DNA of 64,000 nt from CAISCU01 sp943361925 (GCA_943361925.1 CALRIT020000009.1:96280-160279), one strand, 5' to 3'; shown: positions 34,147-43,463, counted from the first letter of the stretch. Translations and numbers: made by a program. Notes: a model not told the origin generated them from the sequence alone.

Positions 34147-35115
34147 TTAAACAGAAGCAGATTTAGTTTCTTCAATTAATCTAGCCTGAGCTAATATTTC
34201 AGCATATTCACTTTCAAACTCACCTGATTTTATAAGTGAATGAAAGTGGTTAAGCAAATTAATAAAGTGGTTGTCTGATTCTAAATCTATTTGTTCTGAA
34301 CTGCCTGCTTTTTCAATGGTAATTTTAGTGGCAACTCCCGGACCTGCGGTAAAAATTCTTGGTGCTGTTAGTTTCCCAAGACTACCCCAAAGTTCTAACT
34401 GACATTGGTAAAAATGATTGAATCCATAAGCTGTTTGAATGCCGGTTCCTTTGTGGTCTGTCATCATGATAGAACCTGAAACATCCACACCAAATTTATC
34501 ATCAACATTCATAATGCTGCTTAAAACTTTGATATCGAAACCAAGTAATAAAGCACTAATTTTTAATGTATAAGCACCGGCATCTAACAAAGCACCACCA
34601 GCTAATTCAGTTTGATATCTGATATTGTTTGAATCTGGAAAAGGAGGAAAACCAAAAGCAGTTCTAACAGTATGAATATCTCCTAACTGACCAGAATTTA
34701 AAATTGATCTAACTACTTCTAGTTGTTTGTGGTAAGCAAACATGAAGTTTTCTTTAATTAAAACACCCTTTTTACGAGCTGCTTCAATGATTTGTTTAGC
34801 TTCATCGTAATTAGCGGCTAGCGATTTTTCAATTAAAAGATGTTTACCTTTCTCTATTGCCTTTAAAGCCCATTCTAAGTGTATTCCGGTTGGAAGCGGC
34901 ATGTAAATAGCTTCAATATCTTTTCTTTCCAACAATTCATCGTAACCAATAATGGCTTCACAATTAAACTTGGAAGCATAAGCATTTGCCTTTTCCGGAT
35001 TTCGGCTTGCAACAGCTATTAAATTGAATTCCCCTGATTGTATGATGGCTGGAATTACCATTCTATCTGCGATAGAAGCGCAACCCATTACCCCGATATT
35101 CATTTTCGTTTCCAT
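34147..35115 (-). CDS. Gfo/Idh/MocA-type nucleotide-sugar 3-ketoreductase
   Basis: A 322-residue oxidoreductase. MNIGVMGCASIADRMVIPAI is the NAD(P) fold, EAIYMPLPTGIHLEWALKAI follows, HLLIEKSLAANYDEA contains the catalytic-type Glu-Lys (EKS in place of the common EKP), and GGALLDAGAYTLKISALLLG is the C-terminal-domain motif. In antibiotic sugar pathways KijD10-type members reduce the 3-keto group that EvaA/TylX3-type 2,3-dehydratases generate. Its position directly after the EvaA-like gene (overlap 1 base) and 3 bases before the acyltransferase supports that role. The stereochemistry at C3 cannot be read. Confidence 0.9.
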   Translation of the reverse strand: METKMNIGVMGCASIADRMVIPAIIQSGEFNLIAVASRNPEKANAYASKFNCEAIIGYDELLERKDIEAIYMPLPTGIHLEWALKAIEKGKHLLIEKSLAANYDEAKQIIEAARKKGVLIKENFMFAYHKQLEVVRSILNSGQLGDIHTVRTAFGFPPFPDSNNIRYQTELAGGALLDAGAYTLKISALLLGFDIKVLSSIMNVDDKFGVDVSGSIMMTDHKGTGIQTAYGFNHFYQCQLELWGSLGKLTAPRIFTAGPGVATKITIEKAGSSEQIDLESDNHFINLLNHFHSLIKSGEFESEYAEILAQARLIEETKSASV

Positions 35116-36554
35116 TATTCAAAAGAAATAGCTGCGATTAAACTACGCGCCTGTATGTTTAAATAGTTATTGAATTTAAGGAAGGTATAAAGTTGATTCA
35201 AAGTCATCCAGATATAATTGTCGGGCAATTCTTCGGAGATTTCATCACCTGCTAATACCAACATATTGCGATTTTGCTCTTTATAGAATCTTCCACCTTC
35301 TTCAGATTGAAGTGTATCAAAAATAATCTGATCTTTGTTTACGCTCAGTACATATTCCAAATATGGAAGTTTACCTATACCCAATGCTTCTCTATAATTT
35401 CCGGTAAGACATTGAACAGTTGGTGCAAATTCAATGATATCATGATTACCACATTCAAGTTTGGTTTGAACAGCAAAATGAATCACTCCATTGATTTCTT
35501 TACAAACGAATGCACATAAACCTTCCTGAGCAGGTTCAATCATGGGTTGACTCCATTTCACTACTTCTCTGTTACCAATTTCTACATCAACAGCAATTAC
35601 TTTGAAGTATTTATTGGTTTCATGATAAATTTCTGATTCACCAACTACCCATTTGTCGAGTTCAGCTAATTTGGTTTTTTCAATTTCTAAATCAAACGAA
35701 CTTTTCTTTTGGGTAATAAAAGTAATGATATCCTCAATTGAATGAATTCCTGCATTTTTATTTAAGGCTGAATTCAGGAAATCATTTTTTACTTTTTGAT
35801 CGGCACCTTTTGGTCTAAGGAAATTGAATAAATCAATGACTTCAGTTGAATAATCACCAAAAGGAATTCCTGATATTACAGTTCTGGTATCCATGTTTAC
35901 TAGGTTATCAATCAGCATCAGCTTTTTAATCTGACCTAATGTTAACCAAATAAAGTTGCTGTAAACCTCAATATCTTCTTCAATTTTAATGATGATATTT
36001 CTGTTTCTTTTCTTAAGGAAACGAGCTCCTTGTTCAGATTGCAACTGGTCTAATAAAATTTGTTTGTTAGTTGCATTCTGAAAGTATTCAAGATACATTG
36101 GTTTTTTACCTTTATGTACTTGTTTGTAATTACTTCTTGTTGCTTGTAATGTTGGAGATAATTGAACATGGTTTACATTACCCGGTTCAATTTTAGCCTG
36201 AAGTAAAAAATGTAAAACACCATCAAACTCTTTACAAATAAACCCTAAGTATCCAATTTCAGGTTGGTTAATTATAGGTTGTGACCAGGTTTGAACCTTT
36301 CCCCAATTGGTAGAAACTTTAATTCCATCAATTGAGAAAAACTGACCCGATTCGTGTCGTAAACTACCTGTCTTCTCATCAAAATTCCAGGCATTTAATT
36401 GGCTAAATGGCACTTTGGTTACTTGAACATTCACAGATTCGTTTTGCTCTTTCATCCATTGTATAACCTGATCCATGTTTAAAAATCTGCCATTTGTTTC
36501 AAATGCAGATTTCAAAAATTCATAGGAAATATTAGTTTGGGTTACCTTACTCAT
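35115..36554 (-). CDS. NDP-hexose 2,3-dehydratase (EvaA/TylX3 type)
   Basis: A 479-residue enzyme made of two tandem copies of one fold. Copy one has WSQPIINQPEIGYLGFICKE and LLQAKIEPGNVNHVQLSPTLQ (about 90-140); copy two repeats WSQPMIEPAQEGLCAFVCKE and VQTKLECGNHDIIEFAPTVQ (about 330-380). Both copies end in an R-N-x2-I/V then a W-L/M-T-L-x-Q segment. This internal duplication and length are diagnostic for the EvaA family, which removes the 2-hydroxyl of an NDP-4-keto-6-deoxyhexose to begin 2-deoxygenation. It overlaps the reductase by 1 base. The family normally uses dTDP sugars; no rmlA/rmlB is in the window, so the donor must be made elsewhere or come from GDP-mannose via Gmd. Confidence 0.93.
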   Translation of the reverse strand: MSKVTQTNISYEFLKSAFETNGRFLNMDQVIQWMKEQNESVNVQVTKVPFSQLNAWNFDEKTGSLRHESGQFFSIDGIKVSTNWGKVQTWSQPIINQPEIGYLGFICKEFDGVLHFLLQAKIEPGNVNHVQLSPTLQATRSNYKQVHKGKKPMYLEYFQNATNKQILLDQLQSEQGARFLKKRNRNIIIKIEEDIEVYSNFIWLTLGQIKKLMLIDNLVNMDTRTVISGIPFGDYSTEVIDLFNFLRPKGADQKVKNDFLNSALNKNAGIHSIEDIITFITQKKSSFDLEIEKTKLAELDKWVVGESEIYHETNKYFKVIAVDVEIGNREVVKWSQPMIEPAQEGLCAFVCKEINGVIHFAVQTKLECGNHDIIEFAPTVQCLTGNYREALGIGKLPYLEYVLSVNKDQIIFDTLQSEEGGRFYKEQNRNMLVLAGDEISEELPDNYIWMTLNQLYTFLKFNNYLNIQARSLIAAISFE

Positions 36555-36555
36555 T

Positions 36556-37995
36556 TTAAGCGGCTCTATTAATTTTTGATAAAACTATCTTTTTTACTTC
36601 CAGGTATTCAGTCAATTTAATTTTCTCTGAAATTAAAATCACCAATCCTAGAACTACTCCTATTTGGGTAAAAAACTCAAGGAATTTATTTAACTTTAAA
36701 AATACAATTGTGTATCCTGCTAAACTGGAAATTGCAATGATCAAAAGCGATGGTAGGATATCTTTAATTTGTTCTATAATGGGATAATTAATTAATCTTC
36801 CAGAATAGTAACTATTTAAATAAAAAGAATAAATGGAACTGAAAATTAAACCCCAAATCATTGGGATGATTCCAAAATAAATTCCAATTGCAAATATTGG
36901 AAGCATTGCTATTTTTTTAATTACTTCCAATTTTAGATGTAAGTCACTTCTTCCTTTAACGCTAATGATATTGAGGTTCAATGATTGCAACGGAAAGATT
37001 AAAGTTGGAACGCATAACAATTGCAGATATATAACAACTGATTCCCATTTTTCACCTAATAAAATCAAGATGAAACTTTTGGCAGTTACCATCAACCCAA
37101 AAATAATTATTAGGTTAAGGAACATGGAAGTTTTGATTAATCTTCGATAAGCATCTTTCAATCTTTCAGGCTCATCCTGCAAACTTGCAAGTAAAGGAAG
37201 ACTTACTGTTTGAACGATACCGGCCAACATTCTTGAAGGCATTTTGCGCAAAGAATCTGCTCTGGTGTACAATCCAAAATCACTAAATGAGTGAAATTTT
37301 GTAATAATAACACCCGCAAAATTCTCGAAAACAACATTGATTAATCTGCTGATTAACATTTTATTTCCGAACTTGAATAAACTCTTAAATGATTCTTTGT
37401 AAAAACCAGTTGGCATCCATTTGTTATTGGTCCAATATAGAATGCTTGCAAGAGCTTGACTACTTAAAGTCATGTAAACAATACTTAATGCACCATAATT
37501 GTTTAATGCAAAATAAATTCCTGCACAGCCACCAATCAATGTTGAAACCATTGATATGATAGTAAGTGTTTTAAAATTCATTCTTCTTTGCAAGGTAACT
37601 TGTTGGATAAGCGTAAGAGAAGAAATGATGATTGCAATACCCTGCAATTTTATCATACTTCTAATCTCTTCCCTTCCAAACAAATCGGCAATAAAACCTG
37701 AAGAGAAATACAAGATGGAATAAAGTGTTACACCAAGAACCAGGTTAAAATAAAATACAGTAGAATAATCTTCCTGTGTACAATCTTTTTTCCTAAGTAA
37801 TGATTGACTAAATCCACCATCTATAAAAGTTTGACTTACTTCTATAAAAATTAGTGTAAGTCCAACAAGTCCATAATCGCCGGGAGAAAGAATTCTGGCT
37901 AAAACAACACTGATGATAAAGCTAAGACCATACTTTGCAAAGGCATCAATACCGTTCCAAAGAAATCCGTTTACCGCTTGATTTTTTTTCGACAA
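36556..37995 (-). CDS. Wzx-type polysaccharide flippase (MOP superfamily)
   Basis: A 479-residue membrane protein with about 12-14 hydrophobic helices. The N-terminal GFLWNGIDAFAKYGLSFIISVVLARILSPGDYGLVGL stretch (shown here by position 9-45, key residues ARxLxPxDYG) is the signature of the WzxC/RfbX-like lipopolysaccharide exporters, and FIDGGFSQSLLRKKDCT follows. These proteins flip undecaprenyl-linked repeat units across the inner membrane. Together with the Wzy candidate at 20420 it implies block polymerisation. It lies 1 base upstream of the EvaA-like gene and 13 bases after gmd. Confidence 0.93.
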   Translation of the reverse strand: MSKKNQAVNGFLWNGIDAFAKYGLSFIISVVLARILSPGDYGLVGLTLIFIEVSQTFIDGGFSQSLLRKKDCTQEDYSTVFYFNLVLGVTLYSILYFSSGFIADLFGREEIRSMIKLQGIAIIISSLTLIQQVTLQRRMNFKTLTIISMVSTLIGGCAGIYFALNNYGALSIVYMTLSSQALASILYWTNNKWMPTGFYKESFKSLFKFGNKMLISRLINVVFENFAGVIITKFHSFSDFGLYTRADSLRKMPSRMLAGIVQTVSLPLLASLQDEPERLKDAYRRLIKTSMFLNLIIIFGLMVTAKSFILILLGEKWESVVIYLQLLCVPTLIFPLQSLNLNIISVKGRSDLHLKLEVIKKIAMLPIFAIGIYFGIIPMIWGLIFSSIYSFYLNSYYSGRLINYPIIEQIKDILPSLLIIAISSLAGYTIVFLKLNKFLEFFTQIGVVLGLVILISEKIKLTEYLEVKKIVLSKINRAA

Positions 37996-38008
37996 AACTT
38001 GTTATTAA

Positions 38009-39112
38009 CTATTTTCTGGTTCTTTTGCTACCAAGAATATCACTATCCATCATTTCTGTTACCAAAGCTTGTAAATCATAGTTTGGTTTCCATCCAAGTT
38101 TGGTCATTGCTTTTGTTGGATCTCCAATTAGTAATTCTACTTCAGTTGGTCTGTAGTACATCGGATCAACACGTAAAACAACAGTTCCTTTTGCTAAAGT
38201 TGAAGGAACTGGTTCACCTACACTTTTTTCGAATTTAGCGGCATCTATGCTTTCAACAACAGCTGATTCATTTGCACCTTCACCGTTGAAACTTAAGGTA
38301 ACGCCTGCATGACCAAAAGCCATGATAACAAAATCACGAACGGTGGTTGTAATACCTGTTGCGATTACATAATCTTCAGGAGTATCTTGTTGTAAGATTC
38401 TCCACATTGCCTCAACGTAATCCTTTGCATGACCCCAATCGCGTTTAGCATCAAGGTTACCAAGGAATAGTGTATTCTGTAAACCTAAACAGATTTTAGA
38501 AACTGCCTGTGTAATTTTTCTAGTTACGAAAGTTTCACCTCTTAAAGGAGATTCATGGTTAAATAAAATACCATTACAAGCAAACATATCATAAGCTTCA
38601 CGGTAGTTTACGGTAATCCAGTAACCATATAATTTTGCTACTGCATATGGTGAGCGAGGGTAAAAAGGTGTTGATTCTTTTTGAGGAACCTCTTGTACCA
38701 AACCATATAATTCTGAAGTTGAAGCCTGGTAAATTTTGGTTTTCTTTTCAAGACCCAAAAGTCTAACAGCTTCTAAAATTCTTAAAGTTCCAATACCATC
38801 TGCATTAGCAGTATATTCAGGCGTATCAAAACTTACTTTTACATGACTCATTGCACCCAGATTATAAATTTCATCTGGTTGAGTTTCCATGATGATTCTG
38901 GTTAAATTCATAGAATCTGTTAAATCACCATAATGTAATTTAAATCTTTGATTAGCATCATGAGGGTCTTGATACAAATGATCAATTCTACCTGTGTTGA
39001 TTAATGATGAACGGCGTTTTATGCCATGAACCATGTATCCTTTTTCTAAAAGAAGTTCTGCTAAATAGGCTCCGTCTTGGCCTGTTATACCTGTTATTAG
39101 TGCTACTTTCAT
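38009..39112 (-). CDS. gmd: GDP-mannose 4,6-dehydratase, copy 1
   Basis: A 367-residue extended SDR. VALITGITGQDGAYLAELLL binds NADP, RRSSLINTGRIDHLYQDPH is the Gmd-specific loop, STSELYG and YPRSPYAVAKLY give Thr/Ser-Glu and Tyr-x3-Lys catalytic residues, and RPTEVELLIGDPTKA is the C-terminal signature. It makes GDP-4-keto-6-deoxy-mannose, precursor of GDP-L-fucose with fcl at 40173, and possibly a branch point for other deoxy sugars here. A second copy lies at 52295-53437. It overlaps the uronate-epimerase-like gene by 4 bases. One difference from copy 2 is NLGAMSHV in place of NLAAMSHV. Confidence 0.96.
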   Translation of the reverse strand: MKVALITGITGQDGAYLAELLLEKGYMVHGIKRRSSLINTGRIDHLYQDPHDANQRFKLHYGDLTDSMNLTRIIMETQPDEIYNLGAMSHVKVSFDTPEYTANADGIGTLRILEAVRLLGLEKKTKIYQASTSELYGLVQEVPQKESTPFYPRSPYAVAKLYGYWITVNYREAYDMFACNGILFNHESPLRGETFVTRKITQAVSKICLGLQNTLFLGNLDAKRDWGHAKDYVEAMWRILQQDTPEDYVIATGITTTVRDFVIMAFGHAGVTLSFNGEGANESAVVESIDAAKFEKSVGEPVPSTLAKGTVVLRVDPMYYRPTEVELLIGDPTKAMTKLGWKPNYDLQALVTEMMDSDILGSKRTRK

Positions 39113-40164
39113 AAATAATATTCTTTATACCAGTTTACAAAATTTTTAATTCCTGTTTCTACGCTTACGTTTGGTTTGTAACCAATGTCTTCAATTAAAT
39201 TATCAATATCGGCAAATGTTTCAGGAACATCACCTGGTTGCAAAGGCATCAATTCTCTTGTTGCCGGCATATCCAATTCCTTTTCCAAAACATCAATAAA
39301 TTTTGAAATTGAAACCGGGTGATTGTTTCCGATATTATAAATTTTATAAGCAGCTTTAGAACTGCTTGAATCCGGTTTTAAACCTGTCCATTCCGGATTA
39401 GGACTTGCTGTTTTATGAATCACTCTCATGACACCTTCAACAATATCGTCAATATAGGTGAAATCTCTTTTCATATTTCCATTATTGAAAACCTTGATAG
39501 GTTTACCTTCAATAATTGCTTTGGTGAAAAGAAACATAGCCATATCTGGTCTACCCCAAGGACCATAAACCGTAAAAAAACGGAGTCCAGTAGTAGGCAG
39601 ATTAAATAAATAGCTATATGAATGAGCAATTAATTCGTTTGATTTTTTCGAAGCTGCATACAATGAAATCGGGTGATCTACATTATGATGCACCGAAAAA
39701 GGCATTTCTTCATTTAAGCCATAAACACTCGAAGAAGAGGCATAAACAAAATGTTCGATATTAAACTGTCTTGAGAACTCAATGATATTGGCAAAACCAA
39801 TGATATTTGAATCAATATAAGCTTGTGGATTGATTAAACTATATCTTACACCAGCTTGAGCAGCAAGGTTACAAACATGAGTAAATTTCTCCTTTTCAAA
39901 TATTCTTAAAAGCAATTCTCTGTTCTCAAGATGGCCTTTATAAAAATAAAAATTAGGTAAAACCTTACTTTTAATTTCTCTTCCATCTAAAGCTTCATCT
40001 ATATCAATTCCAATATTTTTTAATCTTGAAATTTTCAGGTTGATATCATAATAATTATTGATGGAATCAAGTCCTACAATATGATAATCTGGGTATTGTT
40101 CACTGATTTTTTTAACCAGATGAAACCCAATAAATCCGGCTGCGCCGGTAACTAATAAACGCAT
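39109..40164 (-). CDS. UDP-glucuronate 4-epimerase-like SDR
   Basis: A 351-residue NAD-dependent epimerase. LLVTGAAGFIGFHLVKKI is the NAD loop, GLDSINNYYDINLKISRL is the segment characteristic of UDP-glucuronate epimerases (CapI/LspL type), ASSSSVYG and ISLYAASKKSNELIAHSYSY give the Ser and Tyr-x3-Lys, and GLRFFTVYGPWGRPDMAMFLF is the substrate region with the arginine that reads the uronate carboxyl. It probably converts UDP-GlcA to UDP-GalA. No UDP-glucose dehydrogenase is obvious in the window, so UDP-GlcA would come from elsewhere. It sits between fcl and gmd, interrupting that usual pair. Confidence 0.9.
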   Translation of the reverse strand: MRLLVTGAAGFIGFHLVKKISEQYPDYHIVGLDSINNYYDINLKISRLKNIGIDIDEALDGREIKSKVLPNFYFYKGHLENRELLLRIFEKEKFTHVCNLAAQAGVRYSLINPQAYIDSNIIGFANIIEFSRQFNIEHFVYASSSSVYGLNEEMPFSVHHNVDHPISLYAASKKSNELIAHSYSYLFNLPTTGLRFFTVYGPWGRPDMAMFLFTKAIIEGKPIKVFNNGNMKRDFTYIDDIVEGVMRVIHKTASPNPEWTGLKPDSSSSKAAYKIYNIGNNHPVSISKFIDVLEKELDMPATRELMPLQPGDVPETFADIDNLIEDIGYKPNVSVETGIKNFVNWYKEYYL

Positions 40165-40172
40165 AGTGGAAC

Positions 40173-41123
40173 TTATTTTTTACCTCTGTAATTGTCTATA
40201 TTTTCTAAAAACCACTGGTAGGTCGAAGCCATTCCGGTTTCTAATGAAATTTCAGGTTTCCAGCCAAGGCTTTCAAATTTTGAAACATCCATTAATTTTC
40301 TCGGAGTGCCATCAGGTTTCGAAGAATCCCAGGTAATTTTTCCATTAAAACCAACAGTTCTTTGAACCAATTCAGCCAACTCTTTAATTGTAACATCGGA
40401 ACCTGAGCCTACATTATAAAGATGTTCAGGAAGCACATTTTCAACAGAAAATAAAACTGCTTTTGCAAGGTCATTCACGTGAAGAAATTCTCTGAAAGGA
40501 GAACCTGAGCCCCAAACTACAACTTCATCATGATTATTGATTTTAGCTTCATGGAACTTTCTGATTAAAGCAGGGATTACATGAGAATTCTTTAAATCGA
40601 AATTATCGAACTCACCATATAAATTAGTAGGCATTAAACTTGTAAAGTCTTTGCCATACTGAACTTTAACTGCCTCACAAGCCATTACACCTGAGATTTT
40701 AGCAATTGCATACCATTTATTGGTTGGTTCAAGATCTGAAGTTAATAAATATTCTTCCTTTAATGGCTGAGGTGCATGTTTAGGATAAATACATGAGCTT
40801 CCTAAAAATACGAATTTATTTACATCGTATTTTAAAGAGGCCGTTATCAAATTATTTTGAATCAACATGTTTTCCATCAGGAATTCATATGGATAAGTTG
40901 AATTGGCTAAAATGCCACCAACTTTTGCAGCTGAATCAATAACTATTTCAGGTTTTTCAGCACTAAAATAATCGTTTACAGCTTGTTGATTTTTCAAATC
41001 AAGTTCTTTGCTTGAAACGCCAAAGCAATTGGTATAACCATTTGCATTGAGCGTTCTCATAATAGCCGAACCCACCATACCACGATGGCCGGCAACAAAT
41101 ATTTTAGCCGACTTGTTTACCAT
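40173..41123 (-). CDS. fcl: GDP-L-fucose synthase, copy 1
   Basis: A 316-residue epimerase/reductase. KIFVAGHRGMVGSAIMRTL is the NADP loop, FLGSSCIYPKHAPQPLKEEYLL is the family signature with the catalytic cysteine, WYAIAKISG holds Tyr-x3-Lys, and LMPTNLYGEFDNFDLKNSHVIPALIRKFHEAK is split here as PTNLYGEFDNFD then HVIPALIRKFHEA. It turns GDP-4-keto-6-deoxymannose into GDP-L-fucose by double epimerisation and reduction. The start overlaps the end of the C4 epimerase gene by 20 bases. A second copy is at 53437-54387 and has the same motifs. Confidence 0.96.
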   Translation of the reverse strand: MVNKSAKIFVAGHRGMVGSAIMRTLNANGYTNCFGVSSKELDLKNQQAVNDYFSAEKPEIVIDSAAKVGGILANSTYPYEFLMENMLIQNNLITASLKYDVNKFVFLGSSCIYPKHAPQPLKEEYLLTSDLEPTNKWYAIAKISGVMACEAVKVQYGKDFTSLMPTNLYGEFDNFDLKNSHVIPALIRKFHEAKINNHDEVVVWGSGSPFREFLHVNDLAKAVLFSVENVLPEHLYNVGSGSDVTIKELAELVQRTVGFNGKITWDSSKPDGTPRKLMDVSKFESLGWKPEISLETGMASTYQWFLENIDNYRGKK

Positions 41124-42120
41124 ATTGTTCTTTGTACCATTCGTAAACTATTTCCAAACCTTTACTAAAGTAGAAAGTTGGAGAATAATTCAATGTGCTT
41201 TCAATTTTGTTGATACTAGCCAATGAGTGTTTTACATCACCTTTTCTTTCAGCCTGATAAATAGGTTCAAGATTAAGCTGTGTAATTTCCTGAAGCATTT
41301 TAATCATGTCATTCAACGACGTTTGTTCACCACAAGCAACATTGAATACTTCATGGTTATTTAAATCTTCATGTAACATCGCTCTGATATTTGCCTGAAC
41401 CGCATTCTCAACAAAAGTGAAATCGCGACTGGTAATACCATCACCAAAAATAGTAGCTTGTTTATTCTCTAAAAAGGCTTTACAAAAAAGTGGAATAACA
41501 GCAGCGTATGGATTATTAGGATTTTGTTTTGGTCCAAATACATTGAAGTATCTTAAGCCAATACTATGAAATCCATAAATTTTACTAAAAACATCACCAT
41601 AAATTTCATTTACAGCTTTTGTGATTGCATATGGAGAAAGTGGTTTTCCTTCTCTACCTTCTTGCTTTGGCAATTCTTTACTATCGCCATAAGTGCTTGA
41701 AGAAGCTGCATAAACAAAACGTTTAACACCGGGATTGTCTTTGGCTGCATTCATCATATTTACAAATCCGGCAATATTTACCATAGTGCTTGTAATTGGA
41801 TCTGCAATAGAACGAGGTACAGAACCCAAAGCCGCTTGGTGAGTAACATAATCCATACCTTCAACGGCTTTGATGCAAGTTTCAACATCACGGATATCGC
41901 CTTTGATGAATTCAAAATTCGGGAAGTCCATGAATGGCTCAATATTTTCGAAATAGCCGTTACTAAGGTTATCTAAAACTCTTACATGACCTGCGCCATT
42001 TTTTAGCAAATATTCAACAATATTGGACCCAATAAAACCGGCACCACCTGTTACCAGAAATTTAGAATTTCCTAAATCGCGGGTGTGATAAATCTTATTA
42101 TATAATTTTGGATTGTACAT
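41104..42120 (-). CDS. UDP-HexNAc / HexNAcA C4 epimerase (WbpP/TviC type)
   Basis: A 338-residue extended SDR. FLVTGGAGFIGSNIVEYLL is the NAD loop, HQAALGSVPRSIADP carries the SVPRSxxDP motif of the WbpP/WbgU/TviC epimerases that act on N-acetylated UDP-sugars, AASSSTYG and SPYAITKAVNEIYG give Ser and Tyr-x3-Lys, and GLRYFNVFGPKQNPNNPYA follows. Placed next to the UDP-HexNAc dehydrogenase, it would convert UDP-GlcNAcA to UDP-GalNAcA, or UDP-GlcNAc to UDP-GalNAc before oxidation. The end overlaps fcl by 20 bases and the gene is 35 bases after the dehydrogenase. Confidence 0.93.
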   Translation of the reverse strand: MYNPKLYNKIYHTRDLGNSKFLVTGGAGFIGSNIVEYLLKNGAGHVRVLDNLSNGYFENIEPFMDFPNFEFIKGDIRDVETCIKAVEGMDYVTHQAALGSVPRSIADPITSTMVNIAGFVNMMNAAKDNPGVKRFVYAASSSTYGDSKELPKQEGREGKPLSPYAITKAVNEIYGDVFSKIYGFHSIGLRYFNVFGPKQNPNNPYAAVIPLFCKAFLENKQATIFGDGITSRDFTFVENAVQANIRAMLHEDLNNHEVFNVACGEQTSLNDMIKMLQEITQLNLEPIYQAERKGDVKHSLASINKIESTLNYSPTFYFSKGLEIVYEWYKEQYGKQVG

Positions 42121-42155
42121 TTTAATGAGATAATTTTCTAATAGAATTGAATGAT

Positions 42156-43463
42156 TTATAATCTGGCGTCTACCTGATCTTTAGGAAGAATTCCTTTTAC
42201 ATCATAAACAACACCATTTCCTACAAGGCTTCTTATATTTAATTCAGCAAATTCTTTGTGAGCAACGGCTAATACAGCAGCTTCAAATTTTCCTTCAGGT
42301 AATTCATTTACAACTTCAACACCGTATTCATGAATGACTTCTTCTTTAGAAGCCCAAGGATCAAAAATTATAGGTGTAATATGATAAGTCTGTAATTCTT
42401 TGATGATATCAATAACACGTGTATTTCTTACATCAGGACAATTTTCTTTGAAGGTAAAACCTAAAACTAAACACTTGGCATTTTTAACACCAATTTCTTT
42501 TTTCACCATCAATTTCACAATTTCTTCAGCAACATAAGCGCCCATTCCATCATTTAATCTACGACCTGCAAGAATGATTTCAGGATGGTAACCTACTTCT
42601 TGTGCTTTTTGAGCCAAATAGTATGGATCTACACCAATACAATGCCCACCAACCAAACCTGGTTTGAATTTTAAGAAATTCCATTTGGTACCGGCAGCAT
42701 CTAAAACATCACTTGTATCAATTCCTAATTTATTGAAAATTTTAGATAATTCGTTTACAAATGCAATATTGATATCACGTTGTGAGTTTTCAATAACTTT
42801 TGCAGCTTCTGCTACTTTAATTGAAGCAGCTTTAAAAGTTCCTGCAACGATTACTGATTTGTATAATTGGTCAACTTTTTCAGCAATTTCAGGTGTTGAG
42901 CCTGAAGTAACTTTCAAAATTTTAGTAACAGTGTGTTCTTTATCACCCGGGTTAATTCTTTCAGGAGAATATCCGGCAAAGAAATCAACATTGAATTTTA
43001 ATCCTGAAACTCTTTCCAAAACAGGAATACATTCATCTTCGGTAACTCCAGGATAAACAGTTGATTCGTAAACAACGATATCACCCTTTTTTAAAACTTT
43101 ACCTACAGTTTCACTCGCTTTATAAAGAGGAGTTAAATCAGGACGGTTGTGTTTATCTGTAGGAGTTGGAACTGTAACTATATAATAATTACAATCTTTT
43201 ATATCATCTAAATTTGTCGAACATAACAAACCAGTTGATTTTCCTTGGTTATTTTGAACCAAAACAGAATTCAAAGTATCTGAATCAACTTCTAGGGTAA
43301 AATCATTACCTGCATTTAATTCTTCAACTCTTTTTTTGTTGATATCAAAACCAACAACATGGTGTTTGGTAGCAAAAGCTGCCGCTAACGGCAATCCAAC
43401 ATAACCTAAACCAATGACTGCAATTTTTGTATTATCCATTTTATTTAAACTTATTTTTTCCAA
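42156..43463 (-). CDS. UDP-N-acetylhexosamine 6-dehydrogenase (WbpO/TviB type)
   Basis: A 435-residue nucleotide-sugar dehydrogenase. KIAVIGLGYVGLPLAAAF is the NAD loop, GYSPERINPGDKEH is typical of the HexNAc-specific WbpO/TviB branch, and GLVGGHCIGVDPYYLA has the catalytic Cys275. AAKVIENSQRDINIAFVNEL supplies the catalytic lysine/asparagine region. Two successive oxidations give UDP-GlcNAcA or UDP-GalNAcA. This is the first biosynthetic gene of the operon, overlapping the end of the regulator by 13 bases, so both are read together. Met9 (near 43439) is an alternative start just before the NAD loop. Confidence 0.93.
   Translation of the reverse strand: MEKISLNKMDNTKIAVIGLGYVGLPLAAAFATKHHVVGFDINKKRVEELNAGNDFTLEVDSDTLNSVLVQNNQGKSTGLLCSTNLDDIKDCNYYIVTVPTPTDKHNRPDLTPLYKASETVGKVLKKGDIVVYESTVYPGVTEDECIPVLERVSGLKFNVDFFAGYSPERINPGDKEHTVTKILKVTSGSTPEIAEKVDQLYKSVIVAGTFKAASIKVAEAAKVIENSQRDINIAFVNELSKIFNKLGIDTSDVLDAAGTKWNFLKFKPGLVGGHCIGVDPYYLAQKAQEVGYHPEIILAGRRLNDGMGAYVAEEIVKLMVKKEIGVKNAKCLVLGFTFKENCPDVRNTRVIDIIKELQTYHITPIIFDPWASKEEVIHEYGVEVVNELPEGKFEAAVLAVAHKEFAELNIRSLVGNGVVYDVKGILPKDQVDARL

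Noticed and set aside
42664..43056. 130-residue plus-strand ORF
   Set aside because: It is antisense to the UDP-HexNAc dehydrogenase, whose family motifs are intact across this stretch.
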